Below, piece after piece: positions 1 to 15,000 of a stretch of DNA of 62,613 nt. The stretch covers positions 1-62,613 of the forward strand of contig JAHJIW010000019.1 in the NCBI GenBank assembly GCA_018823125.1. The letters are read 5' to 3'. This DNA is from Candidatus Margulisiibacteriota bacterium. GTDB taxonomy: Bacteria > Margulisbacteria > WOR-1 > JAHJIW01. Position numbers and translations under genes: made by a program. Each line of letters starts with the position of its first letter. Within the stretch, counting starts at the first letter, position 1. The notes under the pieces are model-generated. The model saw nothing but the letters and a program-made list of their open reading frames with translations. It did not search any database and was not told the origin of the DNA.

Positions 1-3000
1 AGATGGTGCTTGTGAATCAATCGTAAAGTTTGCATCTGATTCATCGGTTCCAACTAAATGATGCGGTGAACTATCAACTGCTTCGATTCTGACTAAGGCT
101 TCAGCTGTATTGAGAGATGGTACAGTCCATGGATATTCACCGTCATTAGCTTCGTTAGTCGCAATGGAAATCCAACCTTCGCCAGTTGAATAGTAAATTA
201 ATATTCTATCGATACCGGATTCATCGGTAGCGATCCAGGTAATGTTGTGAACCGTTCCACCTGCCCATTCTTCACCACCGTTAGGAACGATAACTTCAAC
301 GGAAGGTCTACCAGCTTCTGAAGAAACGGTGAACGACCATGAAGCACTTGGTGTACCCCAATTGCCAGCTCTATCCCTAGCTCTAACTTCCCAAGTATGT
401 AGCCCTTGAGTTAAGGTGTAAGGCGGAGTATAGAGGGTGGTGGCGTCTTGCGTTGCTAATGTTCCATCCAGATTGATTTCATAACTTCCGATACCGGTTA
501 AGTTATCGGTTGATGCTTCCCACGTAAAGGTAACCGTAGTTTCGGTGGTTACACTACTGTTTGCAGGTGTTACCAGATTTGGAGCAGTTGGACCTTCCGA
601 ATCAATGGTAAAGTTAGCATCCGATTCATCGGTGCCAACATTATGGAAAGGTGAACTATCTACTGCCTCAATACTTACTCTGGCTTCAGACGTACTGATT
701 AATGGTGTGGTCCAAGAATAGCTTCCATCATTAGCTTCGTTAGTTGCAATCGTAATCCAACCTTCACCGGTGGTGTAGTAAATTAATATTCTGTCAATTC
801 CAGATTCATCGGATGCATACCAAGTGATATTGTAGGTAGCTCCACCCATCCATTCTTCACCACCGTTAGGTGCTTCAACGGTAACTACTGGAGTAGTTCT
901 ATCACCAGAAGAAATGGTAAAGGTACTAGCTGATTCGTCAGTAGCAATACTACCTAAAGCTTCGATTTTTACTTTAGCTTCGGTGGTTACTTGATTTGGT
1001 ACTAACCATGAATATGATCCGGTATCAGATTCGTTAGTTGCGATTGGCGTATAGTTAGCTCCGTCATCAATTGAATAATACAGATTGACGCCAGTTACCG
1101 GTCCGGTGGTTTCCCAGGTAATATTGTGATAGGAGAGGGCTTCCCAGGTTTCGCCGCCGTCCGGAGTGATTAAGTTAACTTCGATGGAGGCCGAAATATT
1201 AAAGTTGTAATCTGAATTATCTTGAGCAGATAATCCGGCAGTATTAGCTTTAACTCTTATGCGAGCTTCATCGGTGCTAGCATTTACTACCGTCCAGATA
1301 TATGAACCGTCGTTGGCTTCATCCGTTATGTGAGTAAAGCTTGAACCGCCATCAATTGAATAATAAATATCAACATCGATGATTGGTGTGGTAATTTCGC
1401 TGGTTGCGTACCAGGTTACTTCGTAGGTTCCAAGGCCGACCAAATTTTCTCCATCGTTTGGATTGATGACGTAAACTGCAATTGTGCCGGTGATAGTTTC
1501 GTTGAAGTAGAAGGCACCCATATCAGCTCTAGAGCCGTCTGGATCGGCCTCGGTAGCCGGATTTCCAGAATCGATACAAGGCGAATTATAATTTAGATGG
1601 AAATTATTATTGGTAATATCTCTAAATTGAGCCAGTCGGTGAATTTCTCCGGTGCCTTCGGAAGCGGCAATCCCGTAATTTGAAACGTTGCCATAGATAT
1701 TGTTATAAGTGTTGTTGGCAGAGCTTCCAATAAAAATGGATATTCCGTTGCTGGTGCCAAAAGGAGTTGATCCATCGGGATAACTGCTGATGATGTTATT
1801 AGTTATGGTTAAGCGGGCGGCATCGACCGAGCTGCCGTAGATTCCATGTACATTTTGTACGATGGCGTTGCGATCGATAGTTACTTCACGACCAGCTTGA
1901 TTCATGCCTGAAATATAAATTGCGGCGTCTTGCAGAGCTTCGCCGGAACAATCACGTAAGACGTTTTTCAGGATGGTTATCGGCGCTCCGAAGTCGCTGA
2001 TTGAGATATTTCGATCTCCGTTATCATAAAGGGTACAACTTTCGATTGTTACGTGTGTGGCACTTGTATTTCCACCGATGGTAATTCCGGTGTTACATTC
2101 GTTAACTTCGCAAGTGGTTATGTGTCCTCCGGCATAACCAGAAGAACTAGTTCCAATAACTTGAACACCGCTTCCTTGTTGAGCCGTGCCGCGGATATTT
2201 ACATTATTTATGTCTGCATTTATGCTTAAAACACTAATGCCAACATAACTACCTGAGAAATTAATTTGTAATGCTTCGATGGTTGCATTGCTGAGTGTTC
2301 TGAATACATATGAACTTCCGCCTTCAATAGTGGTAGCGCCGGTTCCTGCTCCAATTAATGTTACAGATGGTCCGATATCGATTGGGAAGGATTCACTTGA
2401 TCCGATCATTGAACTTGAATATTCTCCAGTTGCAACGTGAATAATTGCCCCGACCGAAGTTTCTTGAGTTGCCCAACTAATTGTTTGCCATGGATTACTA
2501 ATACTTCCGTCGCCAACTATGTTACCTTCTGTGGTTGAAGCGTCGACGTAGAAGTCAGGGCCGCTATATGGTGGTGTATAAGTAATAGTAAATATGCTAT
2601 CTGATTCGTCGGTGGCGGCAGAGCCAAATGCTCCGACACGGATTAAAGCTTCAGTTGTTGCTACTTGAGGTACGCTCCATATATATGAACCATCATTGAT
2701 TTCGTTGGTGGCAGCAACGGTAAATGAAACGCCATTATTGGTAGAGTAAGAAATTTCAATATGAGTAAGCGGCGTACCTTCTTTGGTTGCGTACCAGGTT
2801 ACTTCGTAAGTTCCGCCACCGGTTAAGCTTTCTCCGCCGTTTGGATCTTTGACGTAAACTGCAATGGTTCCAGGGATTGAAAGGTTAAATGGATAAGTAC
2901 CCATATCCGCACGTGAACCGTCTGGGTCATCTTCGGTGGATGGATCGCCAGAATCGATAGCCGGAGAATTATAATTTAGATGATAATCATCGCCCGACAC

Positions 3001-6000
3001 ACTGCTAAATTGCGGCAGTTGTGAAATTTCTCCTAATCCAGCAGCAGCAGAGTCAACGTAACTGGTTTCATTTCCGTAAACATCGTTGTAGGTATTGGCA
3101 ATTCCTGTTCCGTTGTCGTCTCGGATACCGTAGCCTCCAGCTTGAGGAGAAACTCCATCTGGCGCGTTACTTATAATATTATTTTTGGTGATTACCCGAT
3201 TGCCAGTTGAAGCCAGGACGGTAATCCCGTATTGGTTTTTAACGATGGTATTGCGGTCAATCAAGATGCCACCTAGGGTCATTTCATTAGCATACATACC
3301 ATAGTTTGAACCATTTTTGTCGTCTAATAGTACGTTTTTGATAATGTCAATTTGAGAGCCCCATTTCCAAACCATAATTTGTCCTAAGTTGTCATGTAAG
3401 AGACAGCTTTCAATTGTAACCGCGGTGGAAGAGTTGAAATTATAAAGATAAATTCCACGATAACTGTTATATGATTCGCAACTGGTTACTCGGCCTCCAG
3501 TTAAGGTTCCGGTATTGCCATTGAAGTATATTCCATTGCTGCCGACATTGCCTTCACCGCTGACCGTAACGCTAGTAATAAATGTGTTTTGACCTAATGC
3601 TTCGATCCCGTGTTCGTTGTTGCCGCCGTAGGATATAAACAGTGACTCAATCGTGGTGTTGGCGCGACATCGCAGCGCACTTACACTGCCAGTATCAATT
3701 ATAGTATAGTCTGCTCCAGCACCAATCCAGCTTCGGTTAGTCCCCAAATCAATCGGGAAGGTTTCGCTGGATCCAGTCATCGAAGATGAATATTCACCGG
3801 TTGCAATATGTACAATTGCCCCGTTAGTAGTGTTGGTGGTTGCCCAGCTAATTGTTTGCCATGGGTTGGATGGACTTCCGTCACCGACCACGTTACCTTC
3901 AGTAGTTGCGGCATCAACGTAGTAATCTGGGCCAGGATAAGTATAAAGAATGGTAAATACAGCCTGAGATTCATCGGAAGAAATTAATAGGAAGTTGTGG
4001 CCCGTAATTTTTACCTTAGCTTCGGTGGTGGGTAGATTTGGTACGTACCAAGGATGTACGCCGTCGTCGACCGTTCCGGTGATTATGGTATTGTAGGTTG
4101 TTCCGCCGTCGATTGAATAATATAGATCGACGGAGCTTACGGTACCTTCTGATTCCCAGGTGATATCATGGAAAGCCAGTGCTTCCCAGGTTTCGCCGCC
4201 GTCCGGGGTTAATAAGTCCATGGCAATATTAGCTGTGATGCCAAAGTCACTATCGGATTCATCTGAAGCTGAGTCGGATGCGGTAAATGCCCAGACTTTA
4301 ATTCTCGCCTGAGTAATTTTTCCGTTCGGAACCGACCAGAGATACGAACCGTCATTGGCTTCGTTAGTGGCAACATCGCTATAAGCTCCGCCACCATTGG
4401 ATGAGTATAGAATGCCAACGTGAGTAATCGGGGTTGATGCTTCGCTGGTGGCGTACCAGGTTACTTCATAGCTAGTAAGACCAGTTATACTTTCTCCACC
4501 ATTTGGATCTAATACGTAAACGGCGATAGTACCCGGTACAGTTAAATCAAATGGCAATGCTCCCATATCTGCTCGTGATCCATCCGGATCAGCTTCGGCA
4601 GTTGGATCGCCAGAATCGATACAATGAGAATTATAGCTTAAATGATAATCATTAGTTGCGACATCTATAAATTCGGGAATTATTGTTATATCTCCGGGTC
4701 CAGCGGAAGCATTATCTCGATAGTTATAATGATTGTTGTAAACATCGTTATAACTATTTGTAATCGAATTAGTATTTTGGTCCCATATACCCCGGCTATT
4801 GTTTGTATAAGCAGTTCCGTCTGGTGAGTTGGATATAATATTGTTGGTTACGGTGATAACTTCGGCGGATGAACTGGTGCTCCATACGCCATAAAGGTTT
4901 TTAACGATGGTGTTGCGATCGATTAAAGTTGTTCCACTTTGTTGGTGAAGATTAGAAGCCATTATTCCAATTCCGGTGACCTTCCCACCATAAATTACGT
5001 TTTTGTGTATGGTTATATCAGAGGTCCAGTACTGTAATATGACCTGAAGAATTCGGGCACGTATATAACAACTTTCAATCGAAACTGGAGCGGTGGCGTT
5101 GTGCGAAGAATCGTTTAACAATCGAATGCCGCCATAGGACTCACTGAAATCACAATTAGTTATTTGTCCTCCAACTAGGGTTCCATTTATTGCATCAAAT
5201 ACAATGCCGTAGCTGTTATCGGTTCCGCTTTCGTTAGTAAGGGTACAATTTAGTATGTGTGTATTTTGTCCGTATGCATATATCGCATTTCTATTAGTAG
5301 CTGTATCACTAACGTGAATAGTCATCGATTCAATAGTTGTATTTGCAAAGGTAATGAAACAATCCAGGGTACCAGATTCGATAGTAGTATAACCTTGCCC
5401 CGAACCGATCCACTGTCGGTTTGCTCCTAAATTAATCGGGAACGATTCGCTGGAACCAGTCATTGAACTTGAGTATTCTCCCGTTGCGATATGAATAATT
5501 GCACCAGCAGAAGTTTCAATTGTTGCCCAACTAATTGTTTGCCATGGGTTTGTTGCGCTTCCGTCACCGACTACGTTACCTTCAGTAGTTGCGGCGTCGA
5601 CGTAGTAGTCAGGGCCAGCGTATGGAGCTGCGGTAATGGTAAATGTACTTGCAGATTCAACGGTAGCAATACTGCCAATCGCTTCAATTTTAATCTTGGC
5701 TTCGGTAGTTGGATTATTTACCACTTGCCATGGATGTATTCCATCGTCGTCGGTTCCAGTAATGATGGTGTTGTAAGTTGTTCCACCGTCGATCGAATAA
5801 TACAGATTAATACTGGTTACCGGTCCGGTGGTTTCCCACGTTATATTTTGCGTTGTGGTAGCAGCCCAGTTTTCTCCACCGTTTGGAGTAAATAAATTAA
5901 CTTCTATGGAAGCAGAAATATTAAAGTTATCATCCGAATCATCTTGAGCGGATGAACCGGCAGTATTAGCTTTAACTCTTACTCTGCCTTCATCGGTGCT

Positions 6001-9000
6001 TACGTTTACTACGGTCCATAAATATGAGCCGTCGTTCGCTTCGTTGGTAATGTGAATAAAGCTTGATCCACTATCAATTGAATAATAAATATCAATATCA
6101 AGAATTGGCGTTGAAGCTTCACTGGTTGCGTACCAGGTTACTTCATATGGATCACTGCCGTGTAAAGTTTCGCCGTCATTTGGATCTTTGACGTAAACCG
6201 CAATTGTGCCCGGAACCGTAAGGTCAAAGTAGTATCTGCCCATGTCGGCTCTAGATCCATCCGGATCGGCTTCGGTTTCAGGACTGCCGGAATCGATACA
6301 TGGAGAATTATAATTTAAATGATAATCATCGTTGGCGACGTCTACAAATTGTGGCAGTTGGGTGATATCGCCCGTGCCGGGGGATGCGAAATCTTTATAG
6401 TTTTCTTTATTTCCGAATACATCGTTATAGGTATTAACGATTGAGGTAGTAATGTCGTCTTCTATGCCTTCGCTTAGATTATAAGGAGTACCTCCATCTG
6501 GTGCGTTAGATATAATGTTATTCTTTGTGAAAATCACATTAGCTGCTGAACTATTGCTCCAAATACCGGTTCTGCATTTTACAAACGTATTGCGGTCAAT
6601 TAAGGTGTTACCACTTACTTCGTTTACGTAAATAAGATCGGCTCCGTAACCAATGTTGCTGGATCCTATGAGTACGTTTCTGAGTATGGTAATATCAGCA
6701 TCCCAATAAGAGATAGCAATTTGCGGATTATTAACGTCAATATAACATCCTTCGATGGAAACTGTAGTGGTAGGATTTGCCACATTATCGTTATATAGAT
6801 TAATACCACCGTTTGCCCCACGAAGGGTACAATTGGTTATGTTCCCGCCGGGTGATGTTCCATCAACAGCGTTGTAGCGTATGCAATAACTGTTGAGGGT
6901 GCCACTTTCGTGGCTAACGATAGCATTAATAATATCGGTATTTGATCCAAAAGCATGGACACCAACTTTCAATCCATCAAAAACAATAGTAATTGATTCG
7001 ATGGTCGTATTGGTATAGGTATGGAAACCATCGGAAATGCCGGCTTCAATAGTAGCAAGGTTCGCTCCTGCACCGATCAACCTGCGGCCCGTACCCAAAT
7101 CAATCGGGAAAGTTTCACTGGAGCCAGTCATGGAGTCATTATAAGTACCAGCTGCAATATGAATAATCGCCCCGGCCGAAGTTTCCATGGTTGACCAGGT
7201 AATTGTCTGCCATGGATTATTAATACTTCCGTCACCAACCACGTTACCTTCAGTAGTTGAAGCATCAACATAAAAGTGTGGTCCGGCATATGCAGCTTCA
7301 ATGGTAAAGCTAGCCGCACTTTCAGCAGAAGTTATCCAACCTGCGGCATCAATTGCCGAAATTCTTAGCCAGGTTTCACTGGTTGGATTATTTGGTACGT
7401 ACCAACTATGAGTTCCGTCATTAGCGGTACCGCTAATAATTTCATTCCAAGAAGATTTACCATCGGTTGAATAGTAAATAGAAATTGGATTGGCTTCTAA
7501 ACTAATATTATCTGAAGCTTCCCAGGTAATGTTGTAGAACGTTTTTCCGTTTAGTATTTCTCCACCGTTTGGTTGGCCAATGTTAACTTCTGGAGATACA
7601 GAATCAATGGTAAAGTAAGTATCACTTTCATCAGTGCCAACCGTATGGATAGGTGAACTATCGACAGCTTCGATTCTTACTAGAGCTTCGGTAGTGTTTA
7701 GTAAAGGAGTGGTCCAAGGATAGGTCCCATCGTTATCTTCTCCAGTGGCAATGGTTATCCAACCTTCACCGGTAGTATAGTAAATTTTAATTTCATCGAT
7801 GCCGGCTTCGTCGGTTGCAAACCAAGTAATATCATAACTTACTCCGCCTTTCCAGAATTCGTTACCGTTAGGAGCTTCAACGGTAACGGTTGGAGTGGTT
7901 ACTACACTAGAAGTAATTGTAAACGTACCTGTAGATTCATCAGTAGCAATACTACCTAACGCTTCGATTTTTACTTTAGCTTCGGTGGTTACTTCATTAG
8001 GTACTAGCCATGAATATGATCCTGTATCTGACTCGTTGGTAGCAAATTGAGAATAACTGGTTCCGCCGTCAATTGAATAATATAGATTGATTCCGGTGAC
8101 TGGGCCGGTGGTTTCCCAGGTAATGTTTTGATAGGAGAGGGCTTCCCAGGTTTCGCCGCCGTTTGGAGTGATTAAGTTGACTTCGACTGAAGCAGAAATG
8201 TCGAAATTATTGTCTGAGTCATCAGTAGCATATGAAACGGCCGTACTAGCTCGAACTCTTAACTTGGCTTCATCGGTACTAGTGTTTACTACAGTCCAGA
8301 TATATGAGCCGTCATTAGCTTCGTTGGTAATGTGAGTAAAGCTCGATCCGCCGTCAATTGAATAATAAATATCGATAGCCGCGATTGGGGTTCCGGATTC
8401 GCTGGTTGCATACCAGGTAGTTTCGTAAGTTGTATTGCCGGTTAAGTTTTCGCCGCCGTTTGGTTCAATTACGTAAGCAGCAACTGTGTTAGGTATAGTC
8501 AGGTCAAAGTAAAAGGCTCCCATGTCGGCGCGCGATCCATCCGGATCAGCTTCAGAAGTTGGATCTCCCGAATCAATACAAGGGGAGTTATTATTTAAAT
8601 GATAATCATTGTTAGAGATGTTAGTAAACTGAGCTAAACGAGAAATGCTTCCGGTGCCGGCAGCAGCGTCTTCCACATATTCGGTTTCATTTCCATATAT
8701 GTTGTTATACCGATTCGTAATACTGTTCCCGGTAGCCACTCGAATACCATAACTTCCGGCAGTGGGGCTAATGTCATCGGGTGCATTACAAACAATGTTA
8801 TCTTTTACAGTTACAAAATTAGAAGAAGTTCCATTCGCTTCGATTCCGTACTTAGTTTTACTAACTGTATTTTGGTTAATGTCTACGGCGGCATTGGAGT
8901 TAAATACAATTATGCCGTAAGAATCAGTTTTATTACTATATGCTAGGTTTCTACGTATAGTTACCGGTGAAGTCCAACCCGCAGTATTAATTTGAGCATA

Positions 9001-12000
9001 GCTGTTGTTATATACTAAGTTGTTTTCAATATTTACTGCAGTGGTGGTATAGCCGCCTCCTCCGCAATTAAGACTAATCCCATAATAAGCACTATGTACT
9101 TCGCAGCTGGATATGGTACCGCCGGTTTGATATTGAGCTGGAGTGGCAAATACTTTAACGAAATAGATGCCAATATTTCCGTTGACTGCTTCTCCGCTGA
9201 TTGTACAATCGGATATATTAATGCTCTGACCGGAACCTTCAATTCCGATGTTACTATTACCAGCAAAGTTAATTGAAAGAGATTCAATGGTAGTGTCGTC
9301 ATGACAGATGAAACCACCGGAATTGCCGGCTTCAATTAGTGAGGTTCCTAAAACGGTGCCTAGCCAGCTGCGGTTTGATCCTAAATCAATCGGGAAGGAT
9401 TCGCTGGATCCGGTCATTGAATCACTATAGGTTCCAGGTTGAATATGAATAATGGCGCCGTCAGAAGTTTCGAGCGTTGCCCAACTAATGGTTTGCCATG
9501 GATTACTTAAACTACCATCGCCCCAAATGTTACCTTCGGTAGTTGTTGCATCAACGTAGAAGTGTGGTCCAGCGTATGCAGCTTCAATGGTAAAGCTAGC
9601 CGCACTTTCGGCTGAAGAAATCCAACCGGCAGCGTCAGTTGCTGAAATTCTTAACCAAGTTTCACTGGTTGGATTATTTGGCACGTACCAACTATGGGTG
9701 CCGTCATTTGCAGTGCCACTAATAATTTCATTCCAAGAAGTTTTACCATCAGTTGAATAGTAAATTGAAATTGGATTAGCTTCTAAGCTAATGTTATCCG
9801 AAGCTTCCCAAGTTATATTATAGAATGATTTTCCGGTTAATATTTCACCGCCGTTAGGTTGGCCGACTTCAACGGTAGGAACAGTAGAGTCGATGGTGAA
9901 GTAAGAGTTGCTTTCATCAGAACCAACGTTATGTGATGGTGCACTATCAATTGCTAATACTTTTACTAAAGCTTCGGTAGTGTTGAGTAATGGAGTAGTC
10001 CACGGATAAGTTCCATCATTGGCTTCGTTAGTTGCTATAGTTACCCAACCTTCACCAGTAGAGTAGTAGATTCTAATTTCGTCAATACCAGATTCGTCGG
10101 TTGCAGTCCAAGTGATGTTATAACTAATGCCGCCTTTCCAATATTCATTTCCATTAGGCGCTTCGACAGTAACTAATGGGGTAGTGGTATCGCCAGAAAG
10201 AATGGTAAATGTGCCATCCGATTCATCAGTTGCTGCTGATCCAAAAACTCCAATACGGATTTTAGCTTCGGTAGTTGGAGTATTAGGAACGGCCCAGCTG
10301 TATGAGCCATCGTTAGCTTCGTTGGTTACAATATTGATGAAAGAAGTACCGTTATCAATTGAGTAAGCAATTTCTACGCGATTAAGTGGAGTTCCTTCTT
10401 TAGTTGCATACCAGGTTACTTCATAAGCTGAAAAGCCGGTTAAAGTTTCTCCGCCGTTTGGAGTTGATACGTAAACCGCAATTGTTCCTGGTACGGTTTC
10501 ATCAAAGTAGAGGGCGCCCATATCTGCGCGCGAACCATCTGGATCCGCTTCGGTTTCGGGACTGCCGGCATCGATACACGGAGAATTATAATTTAAGTGG
10601 TAATCATCATTTGCGGCATTTCTAAATTGAGCTATTTGAGTTTTACTGCTTTCTCCCGTCGCTACGTTAAAATAATTATCAGCATTTCCGTATACGTTGT
10701 TATAGCCACTGCTGGCGCTTGATCCAGGAGGGGACGATAGTAAGCCGTAGCTTTCAGTTCCGGTGGAGAGATTGTCCGGATCAAAGCAAATAATATTATT
10801 GATTATGGTTATGTAACTTGACGTACAGTTATTAAGCCGGATCCCGGTCTGGTTTTTAGCTATGGTATTACGATCGATTAAAACTTCGCGATCGGCCTGA
10901 TTCATCTCATAAAAGTATGTACCTACGCCAATGCCGGATGCAGAATAAACCACATTTTTGCGTATCGTAATCGGCGATCCCCAGGCATAAACATAGATTT
11001 GTACTTCGTTGCCGTAGAGATTACAACTTTCAATTGTAACTGGTTTAGTTGATACGTTTCCTACGATCTGGAAACCGTAACTTGCCCGAGTTACTTCACA
11101 GCTGGTTATACGGCCGCCAGTGTTGTTGCCGGTTTCACCGTTGAAATATATCCCGGTGTTTGATCCGGTGACTTCTCCGCTGGCAACACAACTGGTTATG
11201 TATGTATTTTCACCAAAGGTTTCAATTCCTTTGTTGTTTCCGCGGTAATGTATATAAAGGGATTCCAGGGTAGTATTTGCATATAACTTTAATGCTGAGT
11301 TGTTGCCAGCTTCGATTGTTGTATTGCTTGATCCGGCACCCAGCCAGCTTCGATTGCCTCCTAAATTAATCGGGAAGGATTCACTGGAACCGGTCATGGA
11401 ACTTGAATATTCTCCGGCTGCAATATGTACGATGGCCCCGTTAGTTGTTTGTGATGTAGCCCAAGTAATTGTTTGCCACGGATTGTTAATGCTTCCGTTA
11501 CCGACCACGTTACCTTCGGTGGTTGCAGCATCGACGTAGTAATGCGGTCCGGTATATGAAGAAGAGGTAATAGTGAAGGTGCCGGACGATTCATCAGTAG
11601 CAATGCTGCCTAAAGCTTCAATTTTTACTTTGGCTTCGGTAGTTAATTGATTGGGAACGAGCCATGCATATGACCCGGTGTCAGATTCATTGGTTGCAAT
11701 TGGAGTATAACTATTTCCTCCATCAATTGAATAATATAGATTGATGCCGGTTACCGGTCCGGTGGTTTCCCAGGTAATATTTTGTGTAGTGGTAGCTGCC
11801 CAACTTTCTCCACCGTCCGGAGTAAATAAGTTAACCTCAATCGATGCGGATATATTAAAGTTATAATCTGATTCATCGGTTGCGCCGTCAGTTGCGGTAA
11901 ATGCTCCGACTCTTATTTTGGCTTCGGTAGTGCTAACATTTGCCACGGTCCAAATATATGAACCATCGTTGGCTTCAGTGGTAATGTGGGTGAAGCTTGA

Positions 12001-15000
12001 TCCGCCGTCAATTGAGTAATATAAATCAACATCGACAACAGGAGAGGTAGCGTCACTAGTTGCGTACCAGGTTACTTCGTAAGGATCACCGCCGTATAAA
12101 TTTTCCCCATCGTTTGGAGCTTTGACGTAGACTGCTATTGTGCCGGGAACCGTAAGATCAAAGTAGAAAGCTCCCATGTCTGCACGAGAGGCGTCAGGAT
12201 CAGTTTCGGTGGATGGATCACCAGAATCGATACAAGGAGAATTATAGCTTAGGTGATAATCATTGTTTGAGATATTTATAAATTGAGCCAGTTGTGAGAT
12301 TCTTCCTGGGCCTGGATCAGCTCCATCGGAGAAATCATAAGTATTGCCGTAAACATTGTTATATGCGTTATCGATATCTATTGAAGTGCGTATACCGTAC
12401 GAGCTGCCGCCAGGATCGCTCCCGTCTGGTTTATAGCTGACAATATTGTTTATTACGGTAACGCGGCCGGCAGCGAGGTCGGTTCCGCGTATTCCGTAAG
12501 AGTTGTTTCTTACAATAGTATTCCTGTCGATAGTTACATATTTATTGCCGCTATCAATATAACGCAAGCGTACTCCGTAGCTTGATCCATCTCGAATTAC
12601 GTTTTTCAAAATGGTTACGGGTGAGTCGAAAGCGTAAATATTAATATTTTCTGTACTATCATGAATATCGCAGCCTTCGATGGTAACCGCAGAAGTAGTA
12701 TCGAAATCGTATAAATAAATTCCGGTATAGTGATTATATACCTCACAGCTGGTTACCCGTCCGCCGGATTGGTTGCCGCCGGTGTTGCCGTTAAAGTGAA
12801 TGCCGTAACCGTTATTTCCGATGATTTTTGAATTACGTAAATTGAAATTGTAATATCTTACCGATATCGCAATGTTACCTCCAGCATCATTTACGCAGAC
12901 CCCTTCAATCGTTACGTTTTCGAAAGGTGCTAAGACCGTATCGCTTAAACTTTCAATGGTAGCTAAGTTTGACCCGACGCCGATATAACTTCTATTAGCA
13001 CTCAGTGGGATCGGAATAGTTTCATTAGATCCGGTCATGGTATCGGAATAAGTTCCTGCCGCAATATGAATAATCGCACCAGAAGAAGTTCGAGTCAGTG
13101 CATAGGTAATAGTTTGCCAAGGATTGCCAATGCTTCCGTCACCGATCACGTTACCTTCGGTGGTTGATGCATCAACGTAGAAGTCTGGGCCAGAATAGGC
13201 AGCTTCAAGAGTAAAGCTAGCTGCACTTTCAACTGAAGTAATCCACCCGGCGGCATCGATTGCCGAAATTCTTAGCCAGGTTTCACTGGTAGGATTATTT
13301 GGTACATACCAACTATGAGTTCCGTCATTAGCGGTTCCACTAATAATTTCGTTCCATGAAGTTTTTCCATCGGTTGAGTAGTAAATTGAAATTGGGTTAG
13401 CTTCTAAGCTTATATTATCTGAAGCTTCCCAAGTGATGTTGTAATAAGAATATCCAGTTAATATTTCTCCGCCGTTGGGCTGGCCAATGGTCACTTCTGG
13501 GGAAATAGAATCAATGGTAAAGTAAGCATTGCTTTCGTCAGAACCAATATTATGATTGAGTGACGCATCAATGGCTTCCACTTTGACCAAAGCTTCGGTG
13601 GTGCTTAGGGTAGGAATGGTCCAGGAATAAGAGCCGTCGTTAGATTCTTGAGTTGCAATGGTAACCCAACCTTCACCAGTAGAATAGTAAATTCTAATTT
13701 CATCAATGCCGCTCTCATCAGTAGCTGTCCAGGTAATATCGTAACTACTTCCGCCTTTCCAGATTTCTCCGCCGTTAGGAGTAATAACTTCAACCGATGG
13801 CACATAAGTTTCATACGATACCGTAAACGAGCCGGCCATGCTGTAGTCTCCCCAGTTACCCACGCGGTCTCGAGCACGTACTACCCAGGTATGCAGTCCC
13901 TCACTAAGAGGAGTTGAGATTGTCCAATTTGTAATGTTGCCAATGGTTTCAGTAGTTATGCCGGAAATAGTAATTTCGTAACTGCCGATGCCAGTTAAAT
14001 TATCGGTGGATGCTTCCCAGGTGAAAGTTGGCGTGGCATCGGAAGTGGTACTGCCGCTAGGTGGTGTAAGTAAAATTGGCTCAGAAGGACCGGTTGAGTC
14101 AATAATAAAGTAGCCATCACTTTCGTCGGTGCCAACGTTATGGCTTGCCGTGCTATCGACCGCTTCGATTTTTACTAAAGCTTCCGCAGTATCAAGAGAA
14201 GGGACGGCCCAAACATATAGTCCGTCGTTAGCTTCGTTGGTAGCTAAATTAATCCATCCTTCACCAGTAGCGTAGTAAATTAAAATACGGTCGATGCCGG
14301 ATGGGTCAGTTGCGAGCCAAGTTATATTGTAAGTTGCACCACCTTGAATTTCTTCGCCGCCGTTAGGAGCTTCAACTGTAACTACCGGGCCGGTAAAGTC
14401 CTGCGCGGTAATGTTAAAGTTGTTATCTGATTCATCGGTTGCAGCCGATACTGCGGTAAAAGCACCAACTTTTACATAAGCTGCACTAGTTGTTACATTT
14501 GGAACCATCCAAATATATGAACCAGTATTAGCTTCGGTGGTGATGTAGTTATAGTTTGCCCCGCTGTCGATGGAATATAAAATTCCAACACTAGTAATTG
14601 GAGTAGAAGCTTCGCTGGTTGCGCGCCACATAACTTCATAAGTAGTAGCTCCAGTAAGGTTTGTTCCTTTGACGTTTGGTTGAACAACGCAAACTGCAAT
14701 TGTGGCGGGAATGGTTAGATCAAATGGAATGGCCCCCATGTCTGCCCGCGATCCATCCGGATCGGATTCAGCAGTTGGATCGCCGGTGTTAATACACGGA
14801 GAATTATAATTTAAATGATAATCATCATTGGCTACGTCTCTAAATTTTGCCAGCTGGGTAATTCCTCCGGGTCCTTGTGAAACGACTCCATAATTAGTCT
14901 GATTATCGTAGACATCGTTATAGCTATTGGTGACGTAGCCGGCGATACCAACACTGCCGGCTTCGGGAGCGCTGCCATCCGGGGCATTACTGATGATGTT

